64,000 bases of DNA, from positions 1 through 64,000 of the forward strand of contig JALXCZ010000001.1 in NCBI GenBank assembly GCA_026990595.1, in the 5' to 3' direction. Both the position numbers and the translations under genes were made by a program. Shown one piece after another: positions 1-11,402 of this stretch (its first letter is position 1; each line of letters begins with the position of its first letter). The stretch is from Sulfurovum sp. Lineage in GTDB: Bacteria > Campylobacterota > Campylobacteria > Campylobacterales > Sulfurovaceae. A model generated the notes under the pieces. It made no database searches. It was given only the letters and a program-made list of their open reading frames with translations, and had not been told where the DNA came from.

Positions 1-329
1 TGCTGTGCCGCAAGGCTGCCTTCCGTGAAATGCCCGGTACACTCAAGCACGATATCGATATTCATCTCTTTCCAGGGCAGTTCGCGCGGATCATGGCTGC
101 TGACGATCGCGATCTCATGTCCGTCAATGACGAGCTTGTTCTCTTCGGTGCTAATGTCAAAATCCGCCCGTCCGTGGACTGAGTCGTATTTGAGCAGGTA
201 GGCTGCATCTTCTACACTTGAAGTATTGGCAGCGACAATTTCGCAATGTTTCGGCAGTGCGTGTATATAGTGCCTGAGTACTTGGTTTCCTATACGTCCG
301 AGTCCGTTGATAGCAATACGTTTTTTCAT
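1..329 (-). CDS. gap: Glyceraldehyde-3-phosphate dehydrogenase, N-terminal part (runs off the window start)
   Basis: Minus-strand translation begins MKKRIAINGLGRIGNQVLRHYIHALPKHCEIVAANTSS..., a GAPDH Rossmann N-terminus; start codon at 329. Confidence 0.9.
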   Translation of the reverse strand, partial: MKKRIAINGLGRIGNQVLRHYIHALPKHCEIVAANTSSVEDAAYLLKYDSVHGRADFDISTEENKLVIDGHEIAIVSSHDPRELPWKEMNIDIVLECTGHFTEGSLAAQ

Positions 330-344
330 GGGTTTTTTTCCTTT

Positions 345-1622
345 CTATTTCCAGTAATATTTGGCATCGGTGCCAAGTGCATGTTCGATTTCTATGAGAC
401 GGTTGTATTTGGCAAGGCGTTCGCTGCGCGAAGCCGAACCGCTTTTGAGGTGGCCGCTCTGCATCGCGACAGAGAAATCGGCAAGGAACGTGTCGGCCGT
501 TTCTCCCGAACGGTGGGAGAGAAACGCCCTCCAGCCGTTCTCTTCGCAGAGTCTGACCGCATCTACAGTTTCGCTGACCGTACCTATCTGGTTGAGTTTG
601 ATCAGAGAGGCATTTGCCGTGTGTTCTTTGATACCACGCGAAATGAATTTGGTATTGGTAACAAAGATGTCGTCTCCGACGACTTCGATCTTATTGCCGA
701 GTGCCGCTGTAAATTGGGCAAATCCGTCCCAATCTTCTTCAGCAAGCGGATCTTCCCAGAGGATAATAGGATATTTGTCAACCCATATTTTTGCAAGCGC
801 GATCAGTTCGGCACTGTCCATTTTGCCTGCACCGGACCATTTTAAGTCGTAATGCCCCGCTTTGTCCGTAGAAAATGAAGTAGCCGCACTGTCAATAGCA
901 ATGGAAATATCATCTCCCGGGCGGTAGCCGCTTTTTTCTATCGCTTCAACGATGAGTTCAATAGCCTCTTCATTGCTGCCAAGATTCGGGGCAAAGCCTC
1001 CTTCATCTCCTACAGAAGTAGCATAGCCTTTCTTATGCAGGAGTTTTTTCAGTGTATGAAAGGTTTCCGCTACATAGCGCAGTCCTTCAGAGAAGCTAGG
1101 CGCGCCATGTGGTACCGCCATAAACTCCTGAAAATCCACACTGTTGTCCGCATGTTCTCCTCCGTTGAGGATATTCATGCACGGTACCGGCAAACGCAAC
1201 GCTTCCGCACCGCCAAGATAGCGGTAAAGCGGCATATGATGGCTTTGTGCCGCTGCTTTTGCTGCTGCCATGGAAACCCCAAGAATTGCATTGGCACCCA
1301 AACGGCTTTTGTCGTCCGTACCGTCGAGTGCTATCATGGTACGGTCTATTTTTGCCTGTTCCGACGCATCCATACCAATGAGAGCCGGAGCGATGTTTTT
1401 GATAACATTTTCACAAGCTTTTCTTACCCCTTTGCCTCTGTAGCGTTCGGGGTCTCCGTCACGCAGTTCATGCGCTTCGTATTCTCCCGTACTGGCACCC
1501 GAAGGTACAGAAGCACTCACTTCCGTACCGTCTTCAAGACCCATCAGAACCCGTACTGTCGGATTGCCCCGTGAATCGAGGATCTCCACTGCATCTATAG
1601 ATTTTATACTGCTCTTTGACAT
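345..1622 (-). CDS. eno: Enolase
   Basis: IDAVEILDSRGNPTVRV, SGASTGEYEAHELRDGD, VGDEGGFAPNL and SHRSGETADTF motifs. Confidence 0.98.
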   Translation of the reverse strand: MSKSSIKSIDAVEILDSRGNPTVRVLMGLEDGTEVSASVPSGASTGEYEAHELRDGDPERYRGKGVRKACENVIKNIAPALIGMDASEQAKIDRTMIALDGTDDKSRLGANAILGVSMAAAKAAAQSHHMPLYRYLGGAEALRLPVPCMNILNGGEHADNSVDFQEFMAVPHGAPSFSEGLRYVAETFHTLKKLLHKKGYATSVGDEGGFAPNLGSNEEAIELIVEAIEKSGYRPGDDISIAIDSAATSFSTDKAGHYDLKWSGAGKMDSAELIALAKIWVDKYPIILWEDPLAEEDWDGFAQFTAALGNKIEVVGDDIFVTNTKFISRGIKEHTANASLIKLNQIGTVSETVDAVRLCEENGWRAFLSHRSGETADTFLADFSVAMQSGHLKSGSASRSERLAKYNRLIEIEHALGTDAKYYWK

Positions 1623-1648
1623 CTTTTATCCTTCTGTTCCGTATTTTG

Positions 1649-4066
1649 CTATTCGCCCAGTTTCTTTTCAAGTTCAACGATCTTGGGCAGTGTACTCAAC
1701 ACACTGTCCGGATTGAGGCTGATGGAGTCGATGCCGAGTTTGACGAGGTATTCAGCCACTTCGGGGTAGTCAGACGGTGCCTGTCCGCAAATGCCGCTGT
1801 GGCGTTTGTTACGCTGGGCACCATGTACGGCCATCTCTATCATCTTCAGTACCCCCGGGTCGCGCTCGTCATAGTCAAAGGCAACGATCTCGCTGTCCCT
1901 GTCCACTCCGAGTGTCAACTGTGTCAGGTCGTTCGAACCGATACTGAAACCGTCAAAGATCTGGCTGAATTCATCGATGGAAATGACATTGTTCGGAATT
2001 TCGCACATGACATAGATCTTCAGTCCGTTCTCACCCTGTTTCAAACCGTATTTTGCCATCGTATTGATGACGCGCTGCCCCTCTTCCACCCGGCGGCAGA
2101 AGGGGATCATCAGGATGACATTGTCAAAGCCCATCTCGTCACGTACCCGCTTCATCGCTGCACATTCAAGGGCAAATCCCTCTTCATAGGCCGGGTTTGC
2201 ATAGCGTGCCGCACCCCGGAAACCGATCATCGGGTTGTCTTCTGTCGGCTCGAAAAATTTCCCGCCGAGCAGAGAAGCGTATTCGTTCGATTTGAAGTCA
2301 CTCATGCGCACCACGCAGGGTTTAGGGTACACGGTGGCTGCAATGGTGGCAACACCTTCGGAGAGACGTTTGACAAAAAAGCTTTCAAAATTGTCATATC
2401 CGTCTGTCAGTTCTTCCAGTGCTTTTCTTGTGGCATCATCAGTCTTTTCCGGATGTTTCAACGCCATAGGGTGTGCTTTGATATCGTTGTTGATAATGAA
2501 TTCCATACGCGCCAGGCCGATCCCGTCCACCGGCAGAGAAGCCAGTGAGAATGCGATATCCGGGTCGCCGAGGTTCATCATGATCTCCGTTTTGGTTTTC
2601 GGCAGAGCACTGAGATCTGTCTTCTGGATCTCAAATGCCAGTTTGCCCTCATAGACATAGCCTGTTTCACCTTCTGCACAGCTCACGGTCACTTCCTGGC
2701 CGTTCTTGAGTACTTCGGTGGCATTGACAGAACCTACCACGGCAGGCAGTCCAAGCTCACGGCTGACGATCGCTGCATGACAGGTACGTCCGCCTTTGTT
2801 CGTCACGATGGCCGAAGCGATCTTCATGACCGGTTCCCAGTCCGGAGTCGTAATATCGGCAACAAGGACTTCACCCGCTTTGAAGGTATCCATTTCTTTA
2901 ACATCATTGATGATATGTACTTTTCCCGCACCGATCTTGGTACCGACGGCACGGCCGGTTGTAAGGACATCGCCATGCTCCTTAAGATGATAGAGCTTCA
3001 AAATAGAGCCGCTCTGCTGTGACTCGACGGTTTCGGGACGCGCCTGTACCATGTAAAGGTGTCCGTCACTGCCGTCTTTGGCCCATTCCATATCCATTGG
3101 CTTATGGAAACCTGCTTTCTGCGAATAATGGTTTTCCACTTTAATAGCATAGTCAGCCAGCACCATCACATCTTCGTCTGTGATGCAGAATTGCTTACGC
3201 TCATCTTTGGTAGTATCAATATTTTTGGTGTACTCAACTGCCATATTACTTATATTTGCCTCTTTGGTAAAGATCATTTTGATCGCTTTACTTCCAAGCC
3301 GTCGTTTGAGTACGGCACGGTGTCCTTTCACAAAAGTTGGTTTATGCACATAGAAACTGTCAGGATCAACACTGCCCAATACGACATTCTCTCCCAATCC
3401 CCAGGAAGCGTTGATGAACACAACATCTCTAAAACCCGTTTCTGTGTCAAGGCTAAACATTACACCACTCGCACCGATATCACTGCGTACCATTTTCATA
3501 ACCACGACAGAGAGATAGACCTTATAATAATCAAATCCGTTATCGTACTTATAGTGCAGGGAACGGTCGGTAAAATTGGAGGCAAGACAGCGCATGTAGG
3601 CATCAAGCAGTTCTTCTTCATTGTGTATATTCAAATAGGTTTCATTCTGTCCGGCAAAAGAGGCTTCGGGGGAATCTTCTGCAGTAGCTGAAGAGCGCAC
3701 AGCAACGGAAAGCGACTCACCATACTCTTTTTTAAGTTTGGCAAAATTTTGAACTATCTCATTTTTGAGATCTTCAGGGATCTTAGCCTGATACACAAGA
3801 TCTCGACAGGCTGCACCACGCTCTTGGAGCTGTTGTACATTGTCAGGATCGAGATCATCGAGCTCCGCATGTAGTTTTTCCCATAGACCATTATAATCGA
3901 GTATATATTTATATGCTGAGGAAGTCACTGCAAAACCATTGGGAACGCGTACTCCCTCTTGTATCAGATTTTGATACATCTCACCAAGTGAAGCATTTTT
4001 GCCCCCAACCTCTGCGACATCCTCGATGCCGATCTCTCTGAACCATTTAATATTTTTACGCATCAT
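1649..4066 (-). CDS. ppsA: Phosphoenolpyruvate synthase
   Basis: AEVGGKNASLGEMYQNL N-terminus, GGRTCHAAIVSRELGLPAVVG phosphohistidine domain, C-terminal PEP-binding domain. Confidence 0.97.
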   Translation of the reverse strand: MMRKNIKWFREIGIEDVAEVGGKNASLGEMYQNLIQEGVRVPNGFAVTSSAYKYILDYNGLWEKLHAELDDLDPDNVQQLQERGAACRDLVYQAKIPEDLKNEIVQNFAKLKKEYGESLSVAVRSSATAEDSPEASFAGQNETYLNIHNEEELLDAYMRCLASNFTDRSLHYKYDNGFDYYKVYLSVVVMKMVRSDIGASGVMFSLDTETGFRDVVFINASWGLGENVVLGSVDPDSFYVHKPTFVKGHRAVLKRRLGSKAIKMIFTKEANISNMAVEYTKNIDTTKDERKQFCITDEDVMVLADYAIKVENHYSQKAGFHKPMDMEWAKDGSDGHLYMVQARPETVESQQSGSILKLYHLKEHGDVLTTGRAVGTKIGAGKVHIINDVKEMDTFKAGEVLVADITTPDWEPVMKIASAIVTNKGGRTCHAAIVSRELGLPAVVGSVNATEVLKNGQEVTVSCAEGETGYVYEGKLAFEIQKTDLSALPKTKTEIMMNLGDPDIAFSLASLPVDGIGLARMEFIINNDIKAHPMALKHPEKTDDATRKALEELTDGYDNFESFFVKRLSEGVATIAATVYPKPCVVRMSDFKSNEYASLLGGKFFEPTEDNPMIGFRGAARYANPAYEEGFALECAAMKRVRDEMGFDNVILMIPFCRRVEEGQRVINTMAKYGLKQGENGLKIYVMCEIPNNVISIDEFSQIFDGFSIGSNDLTQLTLGVDRDSEIVAFDYDERDPGVLKMIEMAVHGAQRNKRHSGICGQAPSDYPEVAEYLVKLGIDSISLNPDSVLSTLPKIVELEKKLGE

Positions 4067-4165
4067 AGATCCTTTATTTTCTTAGAAAATTACTTTCTTA
4101 TTATATAGTATATACTTTTATCTGTTTACCATATGTTATACTTATAAATATCATAAGTATATCTT

Positions 4166-4783
4166 TCATCTATTCTCTTTTTTAAACTTCATATAACGTT
4201 GTGCACCCCAAACCGAAATGGCTACAAAAGCAATAAACAGCAATAAATATTCGATCTTTTTGATCTCTCCAAAAAGCTGTTCGGCTCCTGTACCGAGAAA
4301 ATATCCTATGCTCACACCTACAGCAGCCCAAAGGGTTACGCCTATTACATCAAAAAGTGTGAACTTTTTATGAGGATAGCCATATACTCCCAGTGCCAGA
4401 GGGAAAATGATCGCACCACTGTAGACAAAACGGCTGCCAAATGCCATCAAATTACCTTTTTTCTTTACATCATTAGAAAGCTTTTCAATGCTCTGTCTGA
4501 AGGAAGGAAAACGTTCCAGTACTTTACGTGTATAGGTTTTACCAAGAAAATACCAAAACTGATCTCCCACAATGGCACCAAATATGGCAACAGGCATTGT
4601 CTCAGTAACGGACAAGAAACCCAAATAGCACAAAATACCGGAAATAAGAATCATGGTAGTCCCTTCAATCATCATCCCGAAAAAGACGATCCATAAACCA
4701 TAATGTGAGACAAAAGGACTTATTTCCTGTATCATATGATCCATTTTTACACTCCATTCATTTCTATCGGTCATTTCGTACAA
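4166..4783 (-). CDS. DedA family membrane protein
   Basis: Hydrophobic protein with the DedA/SNARE-associated pattern (FGAIVGDQFWYFLGK...FGSRFVYSGAIIFPLALGV). Confidence 0.85.
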   Translation of the reverse strand: MYEMTDRNEWSVKMDHMIQEISPFVSHYGLWIVFFGMMIEGTTMILISGILCYLGFLSVTETMPVAIFGAIVGDQFWYFLGKTYTRKVLERFPSFRQSIEKLSNDVKKKGNLMAFGSRFVYSGAIIFPLALGVYGYPHKKFTLFDVIGVTLWAAVGVSIGYFLGTGAEQLFGEIKKIEYLLLFIAFVAISVWGAQRYMKFKKENR

Positions 4784-4889
4784 ACTATTCTAAAAGAATA
4801 TTTTTTTTATTTCTGCTAGCTAGCTAACATTTTTCTTTTTTCACTTCTGTTATAATCAAACAAAAATTTAATATGTAAAGGAAAATATA

Positions 4890-5591
4890 ATGCAAAACAA
4901 TAGTTATACAACACATTTAAGTAAATCTGATACCAATATATTGTTAAATTCAGTCTATCATTGGATGATGATAGGTCTACTTATATCAGGTCTGAGTGCT
5001 TTTATGGTCACACACAGTGCCACCTTACTCCATCTTCTGTTCGGTAATCCTTATATGATATGGGTTCTTTTTCTTGTAGAACTGGGATTGGTCATTGCCA
5101 TCTCTGCCGGGATCAACAAGATGGATGTCTCCACAGCAAGAGTATTGTTTATTTTGTTTTCCATCATAGACGGCATGACACTGGCAAGTATTTTTTTAAT
5201 CTACACTGAAGCATCTATCGTCACAACATTTTTTATAGCAGCCATGACTTTTGGTGTTATGAGTCTTTATGGTTATTTCACAGATACTGATCTGAGTTCA
5301 TGGGGAAACCTTCTTTTTGTAGGGCTTCTTGGTATCATTATCGCCATTATTGTAAACTTTTTTCTTCAAAGTCCAATATTTGAATGGTGGATCAGTGTGA
5401 TTGGTGTAATCATCTTTGTAGGTCTTACTGCTTATGATACCCAGAAAATCAAAGCAATGGGAGAAGCAATGGCAGGAGATGATCAGCAAAGTTTAAGCCG
5501 TGTAGCTATTGTTGGAGCACTTGCCTTGTATCTTGATTTTATCAACCTCTTTGTTATGATGCTGGAATTTTTTGGAAACAGAAGAAATTAG
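4890..5591 (+). CDS. Bax inhibitor-1/YccA family membrane protein
   Basis: Multi-TM protein with AYDTQKIKAMGEA and LYLDFINLFVMMLEFFGNRRN C-terminus typical of BI-1/YccA. Confidence 0.93.
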   Translation: MQNNSYTTHLSKSDTNILLNSVYHWMMIGLLISGLSAFMVTHSATLLHLLFGNPYMIWVLFLVELGLVIAISAGINKMDVSTARVLFILFSIIDGMTLASIFLIYTEASIVTTFFIAAMTFGVMSLYGYFTDTDLSSWGNLLFVGLLGIIIAIIVNFFLQSPIFEWWISVIGVIIFVGLTAYDTQKIKAMGEAMAGDDQQSLSRVAIVGALALYLDFINLFVMMLEFFGNRRN

Positions 5592-5640
5592 TGCTACAAT
5601 AAATGGAAAAGAAATTTAAACAAGACATGAAGGAGAGAAT

Positions 5641-6465
5641 ATGTTGAAAAAAATAGAAAAAGTACTGGTTCTGATTCAAAAAAAAGATGAAATAGAAATT
5701 CTTTTAAAAAAAGCTATTACTATTTCAAAATCAAATTCTGCAGTGTTAGAAATACTTTTTGTACATGAAGATTCTCTTTTTGCATTACCCGATTATTTTA
5801 AAGATGATGGAACGCAAAAGCTCGATAAAAAATGTGTTAAAGCAGAAATAGAAAAAACACTTTCAACTTTGGATAATAGATCTTCTTATGTCATTTTTGT
5901 TGAAGAATCAGACACTGTAGACCATGTGCTTACGCTGAACAAAGAAGAAGAAAAAACCTGTATTATCTCTTTTTATCATGATAAGACAACAGTTAAACTG
6001 GCAAAAAAAGTCTCTTCACCTCTTTTAGTAATGAAGTCTGAAGCCAAAACCTATACGCACATTCTATTTCCTGTGGATCTCAACGAGAACAATGCTGCGT
6101 TCATACACTACATCAAAACACTTTTCCCTTCAGCAACTATCACATTGCTTTATGAACCCTACTATATAACAGAAAATTATATTTTCGATACCGATCTAAC
6201 TGTCATACCTCTAGATTCCGGAGCAGATATTGAGCTGGAGCAGGAAATGTTGGAGGAGCAAAAAAAAGAATTTGAAACACTTAAAAAAGAGACGGGTCTA
6301 AGTGGAGAACTTGTTGATGAATTTGATACAGATCTTGTAGATTATATAAATACACGGAACGCTGATCTGCTTATACTACATTCTGAGAATGAAAATTTCC
6401 TTTTTGATGACACGTTGTCAAAGAAACTGCTTTCCTCAGTACACACTGATCTATTTATTTTCTAG
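5641..6465 (+). CDS. Universal stress protein-like
   Basis: Two Usp-like alpha/beta segments (KTYTHILFPVDLNENN...; NADLLILHSENE). Confidence 0.55.
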   Translation: MLKKIEKVLVLIQKKDEIEILLKKAITISKSNSAVLEILFVHEDSLFALPDYFKDDGTQKLDKKCVKAEIEKTLSTLDNRSSYVIFVEESDTVDHVLTLNKEEEKTCIISFYHDKTTVKLAKKVSSPLLVMKSEAKTYTHILFPVDLNENNAAFIHYIKTLFPSATITLLYEPYYITENYIFDTDLTVIPLDSGADIELEQEMLEEQKKEFETLKKETGLSGELVDEFDTDLVDYINTRNADLLILHSENENFLFDDTLSKKLLSSVHTDLFIF

Positions 6466-6657
6466 CCATACAAAATCACATTCTCTTTTTGTTGCTAGAA
6501 GATTTTTCAGTGCTGATATCTCTTTTTGCTAAAATATTTTATTGAGACTGATAGATGTTTAACTTGGATTTACCCTTCTAATATATACTGCCAAAAAGCA
6601 ACCTCTTAGTCATATTTTAATAAAATAAAAAACTTATTCTCAGGAGAGATATCATTC

Positions 6658-8019
6658 ATGATCAAAAAAAGTAAAAAAGTTATTGTAGCAGGACTGGTTT
6701 CTACAGTAACAGCCGCTTACCTCTTTGGAACCTTTGCTCAGGCAAAGAGTACCCCCGCTCCCTCATCAGCTAAGGAAAAACTTGAAGCCTATATCAAGTT
6801 CACTCAAATTCTCAATGTCATTGAAAAAGAGTATGTAGATGATGTCAATACAACAACCCTGGTAGATAAAGCCCTTAAAGGTCTCATGACAAATCTTGAT
6901 GCACACTCTACTTTCATGGATACCAAGTCCTACAAAGACCTTTCTGTTCAGACAAAAGGTGAATTTGGAGGATTGGGTATCTCTATCGGTATGAAGGACG
7001 GTGCATTAACTGTGATTGCACCGCTTGACGGCACTCCTGCCTTTAGAGCCGGTATCAAAGCAGGAGATATTATTTTAAAGATAGACGACAAAGCAACCAT
7101 AGGTATGAACATTGATGATTCTGTGAAATTGATGCGTGGTAAACCTAAAACAGATATCACTTTAACGATCATTAGAAAAAATGAGCCTAAGCCGCTTAAA
7201 ATAAAGATCACCAGAGATATCATCAAAATCCAATCTGTCTATGCAAAGACCATCGATGATACAATACTCTATCTGCATATTACCTCTTTTGACCAAAAAG
7301 TCGTTAAAAGTGTCAAAGAAGCTATTGCCAAACATCCTAAGACCAAAGGTATCCTCCTTGATTTAAGAAACAATCCCGGTGGATTGCTTGATCAGGCAGT
7401 CGGTCTGGTAGATCTTTTTGTAGATCATGGTGTGATCGTCAGTCAAAAAGGTCGGGTAGCTACTGAAAATGTTGCATACAAAGCAACCAAAGAGAATACC
7501 GATACAAATACACCAATCGTGACTCTTGTCAACGGCGGAAGTGCCAGTGCCAGTGAGATCGTCTCCGGGGCACTTCAGGATTTCAACCGATCCGTAACAG
7601 TGGGAGAAAATACATTTGGAAAGGGTTCTGTACAGATCGTTATGCCGGTAGGTCAGTCTGAAGCACTGAAGCTTACTGTAGCAAGATACTATCTTCCAAG
7701 TGGCAGAACCATCCAGAATGTAGGTGTTAAACCGGATATTGTGGCACACCTGAATAAAATAGAGGTACAGGAAGACCCTATTCTACTTAAAGAAAGAGAT
7801 CTTAAAAAGCATTTAGAAATAGAGTTGAAAAAGATCGATGCGAACAGTACAATTAAAATTGATAGCAATATCACAGGAAATAACACAACAAAAGAGAATA
7901 ATACTACCAAGGTTGACACTACGATCATTACAAAAGATCAGCTTATAAAAGATACGCAACTCAAAAGTGCTACAGATATTTTAAAAGCACTTATCATTAC
8001 AAACAAAGGAAAACAATAA
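6658..8019 (+). CDS. S41 family C-terminal processing peptidase with PDZ domain
   Basis: Signal-like N-terminus, PDZ ([37 protein letters not shown]), [17 protein letters not shown] catalytic region. Confidence 0.95.
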   Translation: MIKKSKKVIVAGLVSTVTAAYLFGTFAQAKSTPAPSSAKEKLEAYIKFTQILNVIEKEYVDDVNTTTLVDKALKGLMTNLDAHSTFMDTKSYKDLSVQTKGEFGGLGISIGMKDGALTVIAPLDGTPAFRAGIKAGDIILKIDDKATIGMNIDDSVKLMRGKPKTDITLTIIRKNEPKPLKIKITRDIIKIQSVYAKTIDDTILYLHITSFDQKVVKSVKEAIAKHPKTKGILLDLRNNPGGLLDQAVGLVDLFVDHGVIVSQKGRVATENVAYKATKENTDTNTPIVTLVNGGSASASEIVSGALQDFNRSVTVGENTFGKGSVQIVMPVGQSEALKLTVARYYLPSGRTIQNVGVKPDIVAHLNKIEVQEDPILLKERDLKKHLEIELKKIDANSTIKIDSNITGNNTTKENNTTKVDTTIITKDQLIKDTQLKSATDILKALIITNKGKQ

Positions 8020-8741
8020 TGGCAGAGAAAAAGGCGTTGGTCTATGAAGGGAAAGCAAAAAAGATCTGGTCTACCGAAGATGAAGGACTCTATATTTCGG
8101 AGTTCAAGGATGACCTGACTGCTTTTAACGGTGAAAAGAGATCAAGTGAAGAGGGAAAAGGTGCACTCAATAACAAGATATCTACAGAACTTTTTAAATA
8201 CCTGAACAAAAAAGGTATACCTTCACATTTTGTAAAGATGCTTGATGATAACCATATGCTGCACAAAAAAGCCGAAGTCATACTCATTGAAGTAATCGTA
8301 AGAAATATTGCTACAGGATCTTTGAGTAGAAACCTTGGCATTGAAGACGGAAAAGTACTTCCCTTTACATTGGTAGAATTTGACTATAAAAATGATGAAC
8401 TTGGTGATCCTAAGCTCAATGATCAGCATTGTCTCATTTTGGAATTGGTAAAAGACACTTCTGAACTTGACTACATCCGCTATATGGCAAGAAGGATCAA
8501 TGATCTGCTGAAAGATTTCTATGCTCAGCGCAATCTCACACTGGTAGACTTCAAACTGGAATTCGGCAGAGATATAGATGGGAATATTATCCTGATCGAT
8601 GAACTAAGTCCAGACAACTTTAGACTCTGGGACAGCGAGAGTGGTGAAAAAATGGATAAAGACAGATTCAGACAAGGTTTAGGTGGTCTTAAAGTGGCTT
8701 ATGAAGAAGTATTGAACAGAATTTTAGGGGGAAATAAATAA
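8019..8741 (+). CDS. purC: Phosphoribosylaminoimidazole-succinocarboxamide synthase
   Basis: YEGKAKKIW...[14 protein letters not shown]...[13 protein letters not shown] motifs. Confidence 0.97.
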   Translation: MAEKKALVYEGKAKKIWSTEDEGLYISEFKDDLTAFNGEKRSSEEGKGALNNKISTELFKYLNKKGIPSHFVKMLDDNHMLHKKAEVILIEVIVRNIATGSLSRNLGIEDGKVLPFTLVEFDYKNDELGDPKLNDQHCLILELVKDTSELDYIRYMARRINDLLKDFYAQRNLTLVDFKLEFGRDIDGNIILIDELSPDNFRLWDSESGEKMDKDRFRQGLGGLKVAYEEVLNRILGGNK

Positions 8742-8980
8742 TGACAGCAACAGTAAACGTATTTTTAAAAGAAGGTGTACTTGACCCTCAAGGAAAAGCA
8801 GCACACCATGCACTTGATTCTTTAGGATTTGATGATGTAAAAGATGTACGTATTGGCAAACAGATCATTCTTCAGCTCGATACTGATGATAAAGTAAAAG
8901 CTGAGGCAGAAGTCAAAGAGATGTGCGAGACACTGCTTGCCAATACAGTAATTGAAGATTACACGATAGAGATCAACTAA
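8741..8980 (+). CDS. purS: Phosphoribosylformylglycinamidine synthase subunit PurS
   Basis: KEGVLDPQGKAAHHALDSLGF motif; sits between purC and purQ with overlapping ends. Confidence 0.95.
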   Translation: MTATVNVFLKEGVLDPQGKAAHHALDSLGFDDVKDVRIGKQIILQLDTDDKVKAEAEVKEMCETLLANTVIEDYTIEIN

Positions 8981-8981
8981 T

Positions 8982-9653
8982 ATGAAAGTAGCTGTATTAA
9001 GATTTCCAGGTACCAACTGTGAGTTTGATACCGAATATGCATTTGAAAAATTGGGACACACAACTGAACTTATATGGCATGAAGAAGCAAAACTGCCTGA
9101 AGACATTGATCTGGTTGTAATACCCGGAGGGTTTTCCTATGGTGACTACCTGCGTTCAGGCTCTATTGCACGTTTTTCACCTGTAATGAAAGCGGTAAAG
9201 ATATATGCAGACAACGGTGGGAAAGTGCTTGGTATCTGTAATGGTTTTCAGATCCTTACAGAAGCAGGATTGCTTCCGGGTGCTTTAAAACGTAACAATA
9301 ACCTACACTTCATCTCTAAACACCAAAACCTTTGTGTCATCAATAATAACAATGCATTTTTGAATCAATGTACTAAAGGGGAAGTACTCAATATTCCTAT
9401 TGCACATGCAGACGGTAACTACTATATCGATGAGGAAGGTTTTAAGAAACTTGAAGACAATGGACAGATACTGCTTCGTTATTCTGATGAAAAAGGGAAT
9501 CCGGTCGTAATTAACGGTTCTGTTACCTCTATTGCCGGCGTATGCAATGAAGCAAAAAATGTCTTTGGTCTCATGCCTCACCCTGAGCGTGCTTTAGAAG
9601 CTATTTTGGGAAGTGAAGACGGTATTCGTATGCTTAAGGGTTTTGAAGCCTGA
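8982..9653 (+). CDS. purQ: Phosphoribosylformylglycinamidine synthase subunit PurQ
   Basis: RFPGTNCEFDTEYAF, VIPGGFSYGDYLRSG, GICNGFQILTEAGLLPGAL, MPHPERA motifs. Confidence 0.97.
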   Translation: MKVAVLRFPGTNCEFDTEYAFEKLGHTTELIWHEEAKLPEDIDLVVIPGGFSYGDYLRSGSIARFSPVMKAVKIYADNGGKVLGICNGFQILTEAGLLPGALKRNNNLHFISKHQNLCVINNNNAFLNQCTKGEVLNIPIAHADGNYYIDEEGFKKLEDNGQILLRYSDEKGNPVVINGSVTSIAGVCNEAKNVFGLMPHPERALEAILGSEDGIRMLKGFEA

Positions 9654-10696
9654 TGCCACGATCTGTCTCTTTTTGGATAGTATGGGGGATATTTTTTCTA
9701 ACGACTACCCTCCTGTTTGCGCAAAATGAGTATAAATACAGTTACATGCCTAAAAAAGTCTATAAGTATCAGGTTTTTCCTGTAACACTTGTTGATACTT
9801 CAGAACACAATGATCATCCACAGTTTCAGTTTGATGCTTCAAGTTCCGTAAAACCTCTTTTTAAAACACCTCTTACTGTTAGAAACGGAAATGATACTTT
9901 TTATACCTTCTATTTTAAAGCCGCTAAAGTCGATATACGTATTCCCAGACTTTTTATTACTTCTGATACGACAGATAGTTCTCTTGATCCGAAACAAATA
10001 CCCCTTACCTTTTTAAAAAAAAGACCCAAAGCTTTTTGTAATGTACTTGCTACCAATATGAAAATAAAAAATTATCAAGTCTCAAATTATGATATAAAAA
10101 ACCATATGGTCACACTTTTACTGGAAGCCTATGAAGCCAATCTTGAGGATATTACGTTAGCAAATGTAGAGGAGAGTGGTGTTGAAAACATAAAAAGAGA
10201 GTATGCTAAAGTAACCGCAGAATTTTATGTCATACTCCCAAGAACACAAAAAGAGTTGGCATTTAACTATTTCAATACGATAAAAAAGCGTTTTATTACA
10301 CTTAATATCCCTGTTGCATTACCAAATGCTTCTGTCACAACACAATCTGATCTTAATCCAAAAGTAGATGCATTTGAAAGACTTAAACGATATGCACTCA
10401 TTTTCTTTGCACTTTTCTTTTTGGTTATGTTCTTATGGAAAAGAGATTTTTTCTATCTCGTTTTAGGGGTAGTCTCGCTCATTACGTTAATGACTTTTTA
10501 TATTCCCCATAAAAAAATATGTGTAAAACAAGGTGCCCCACTCTACATTTTACCTACACAGACCAGTACCATAAGTACAAGAATTGAGAATAAAATAGAA
10601 ACCATGCTGCTGGCTGAGCGGGGTGAATTTAAAAAAGTAGAGTATAAAAAAGGAATAATAGGATGGATCAAAAATGAAGATCTTTGCAAAAATTAG
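9653..10696 (+). CDS. Membrane protein with periplasmic beta-rich region and C-terminal SH3-like segment (BatD-like)
   Basis: Signal peptide, LALI-type TM segments near residues 245-285, C-terminal ICVKQGAPLYILPT...GEFKKVEYKKGIIGWIKNEDL resembles a bacterial SH3 domain. Confidence 0.5.
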   Translation: MPRSVSFWIVWGIFFLTTTLLFAQNEYKYSYMPKKVYKYQVFPVTLVDTSEHNDHPQFQFDASSSVKPLFKTPLTVRNGNDTFYTFYFKAAKVDIRIPRLFITSDTTDSSLDPKQIPLTFLKKRPKAFCNVLATNMKIKNYQVSNYDIKNHMVTLLLEAYEANLEDITLANVEESGVENIKREYAKVTAEFYVILPRTQKELAFNYFNTIKKRFITLNIPVALPNASVTTQSDLNPKVDAFERLKRYALIFFALFFLVMFLWKRDFFYLVLGVVSLITLMTFYIPHKKICVKQGAPLYILPTQTSTISTRIENKIETMLLAERGEFKKVEYKKGIIGWIKNEDLCKN

Positions 10697-11384
10697 ATTT
10701 TACTGGGGTGCAGCTGTTATTTCATTGAATACAGCTATACTTATGATTCCAACGATGATGCTCTTTAAAGAGAAAAAAGGTCTGATAATACACTATATCA
10801 ATAAACTTACCCTTTTTATGATGGGAGGGAAAGTCGTGCAGGAAGGTGAAATGGATCCGGATGCCGATATGTATGTGATGAATCATCAGGGTATCGTTGA
10901 TATTGTTGCCATGGAGGCTCTGCAAAATAACCATCTTCGATGGGTAGCAAAAAAAGAACTTTTTGATACCCCGTGGTTTGGCTATCTTCTACGTTACGGG
11001 GAGATGATCTCATTAAACAGAGGAAATAAGGCGGCACTCGTGAAGTTGGTAAAGGATGTCAATATCTCTAAAGAAAAACTGCATCGGGCTGTAGCAATTT
11101 TTCCTGAAGGGACAAGAGCCAAAGATCAAAGGCTTCTTCCGTTTAAACAAGGAACGAAAATCATTGCAAATAAATTAGGACTTAAAGTCCAACCAGTTGT
11201 TATCACAGGTAGCAAATGGATACTGAATGAACATGAAAGAACGGCTCACAGCGGAACAGTACATTTTAAGTTTTTACCTACGATCGATGTAAAAAACAGT
11301 CCTGAAAACTGGTTTGAGGATTTGCATACTACTATGCAAAAAGTGATAGATGAGGCACATATTAAGCATCATTGTGATCGTTAA
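10674..11384 (+). CDS. plsC: 1-acyl-sn-glycerol-3-phosphate acyltransferase
   Basis: NHQGIVDIVAM (NHx4D), FPEGTRAKDQRLLPFKQGT motifs. Confidence 0.94.
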   Translation: MKIFAKIRFYWGAAVISLNTAILMIPTMMLFKEKKGLIIHYINKLTLFMMGGKVVQEGEMDPDADMYVMNHQGIVDIVAMEALQNNHLRWVAKKELFDTPWFGYLLRYGEMISLNRGNKAALVKLVKDVNISKEKLHRAVAIFPEGTRAKDQRLLPFKQGTKIIANKLGLKVQPVVITGSKWILNEHERTAHSGTVHFKFLPTIDVKNSPENWFEDLHTTMQKVIDEAHIKHHCDR

Positions 11385-11402
11385 TTTAATAGAGGAACAA
11401 GC

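Noticed and set aside
1616-2548. 310-aa plus-strand ORF, and others such as 3059-3691 and 14785-15735
   Set aside because: They lie antisense to ppsA and lipA/lplA, have no recognisable domains, and read as shadow ORFs of well-conserved genes.
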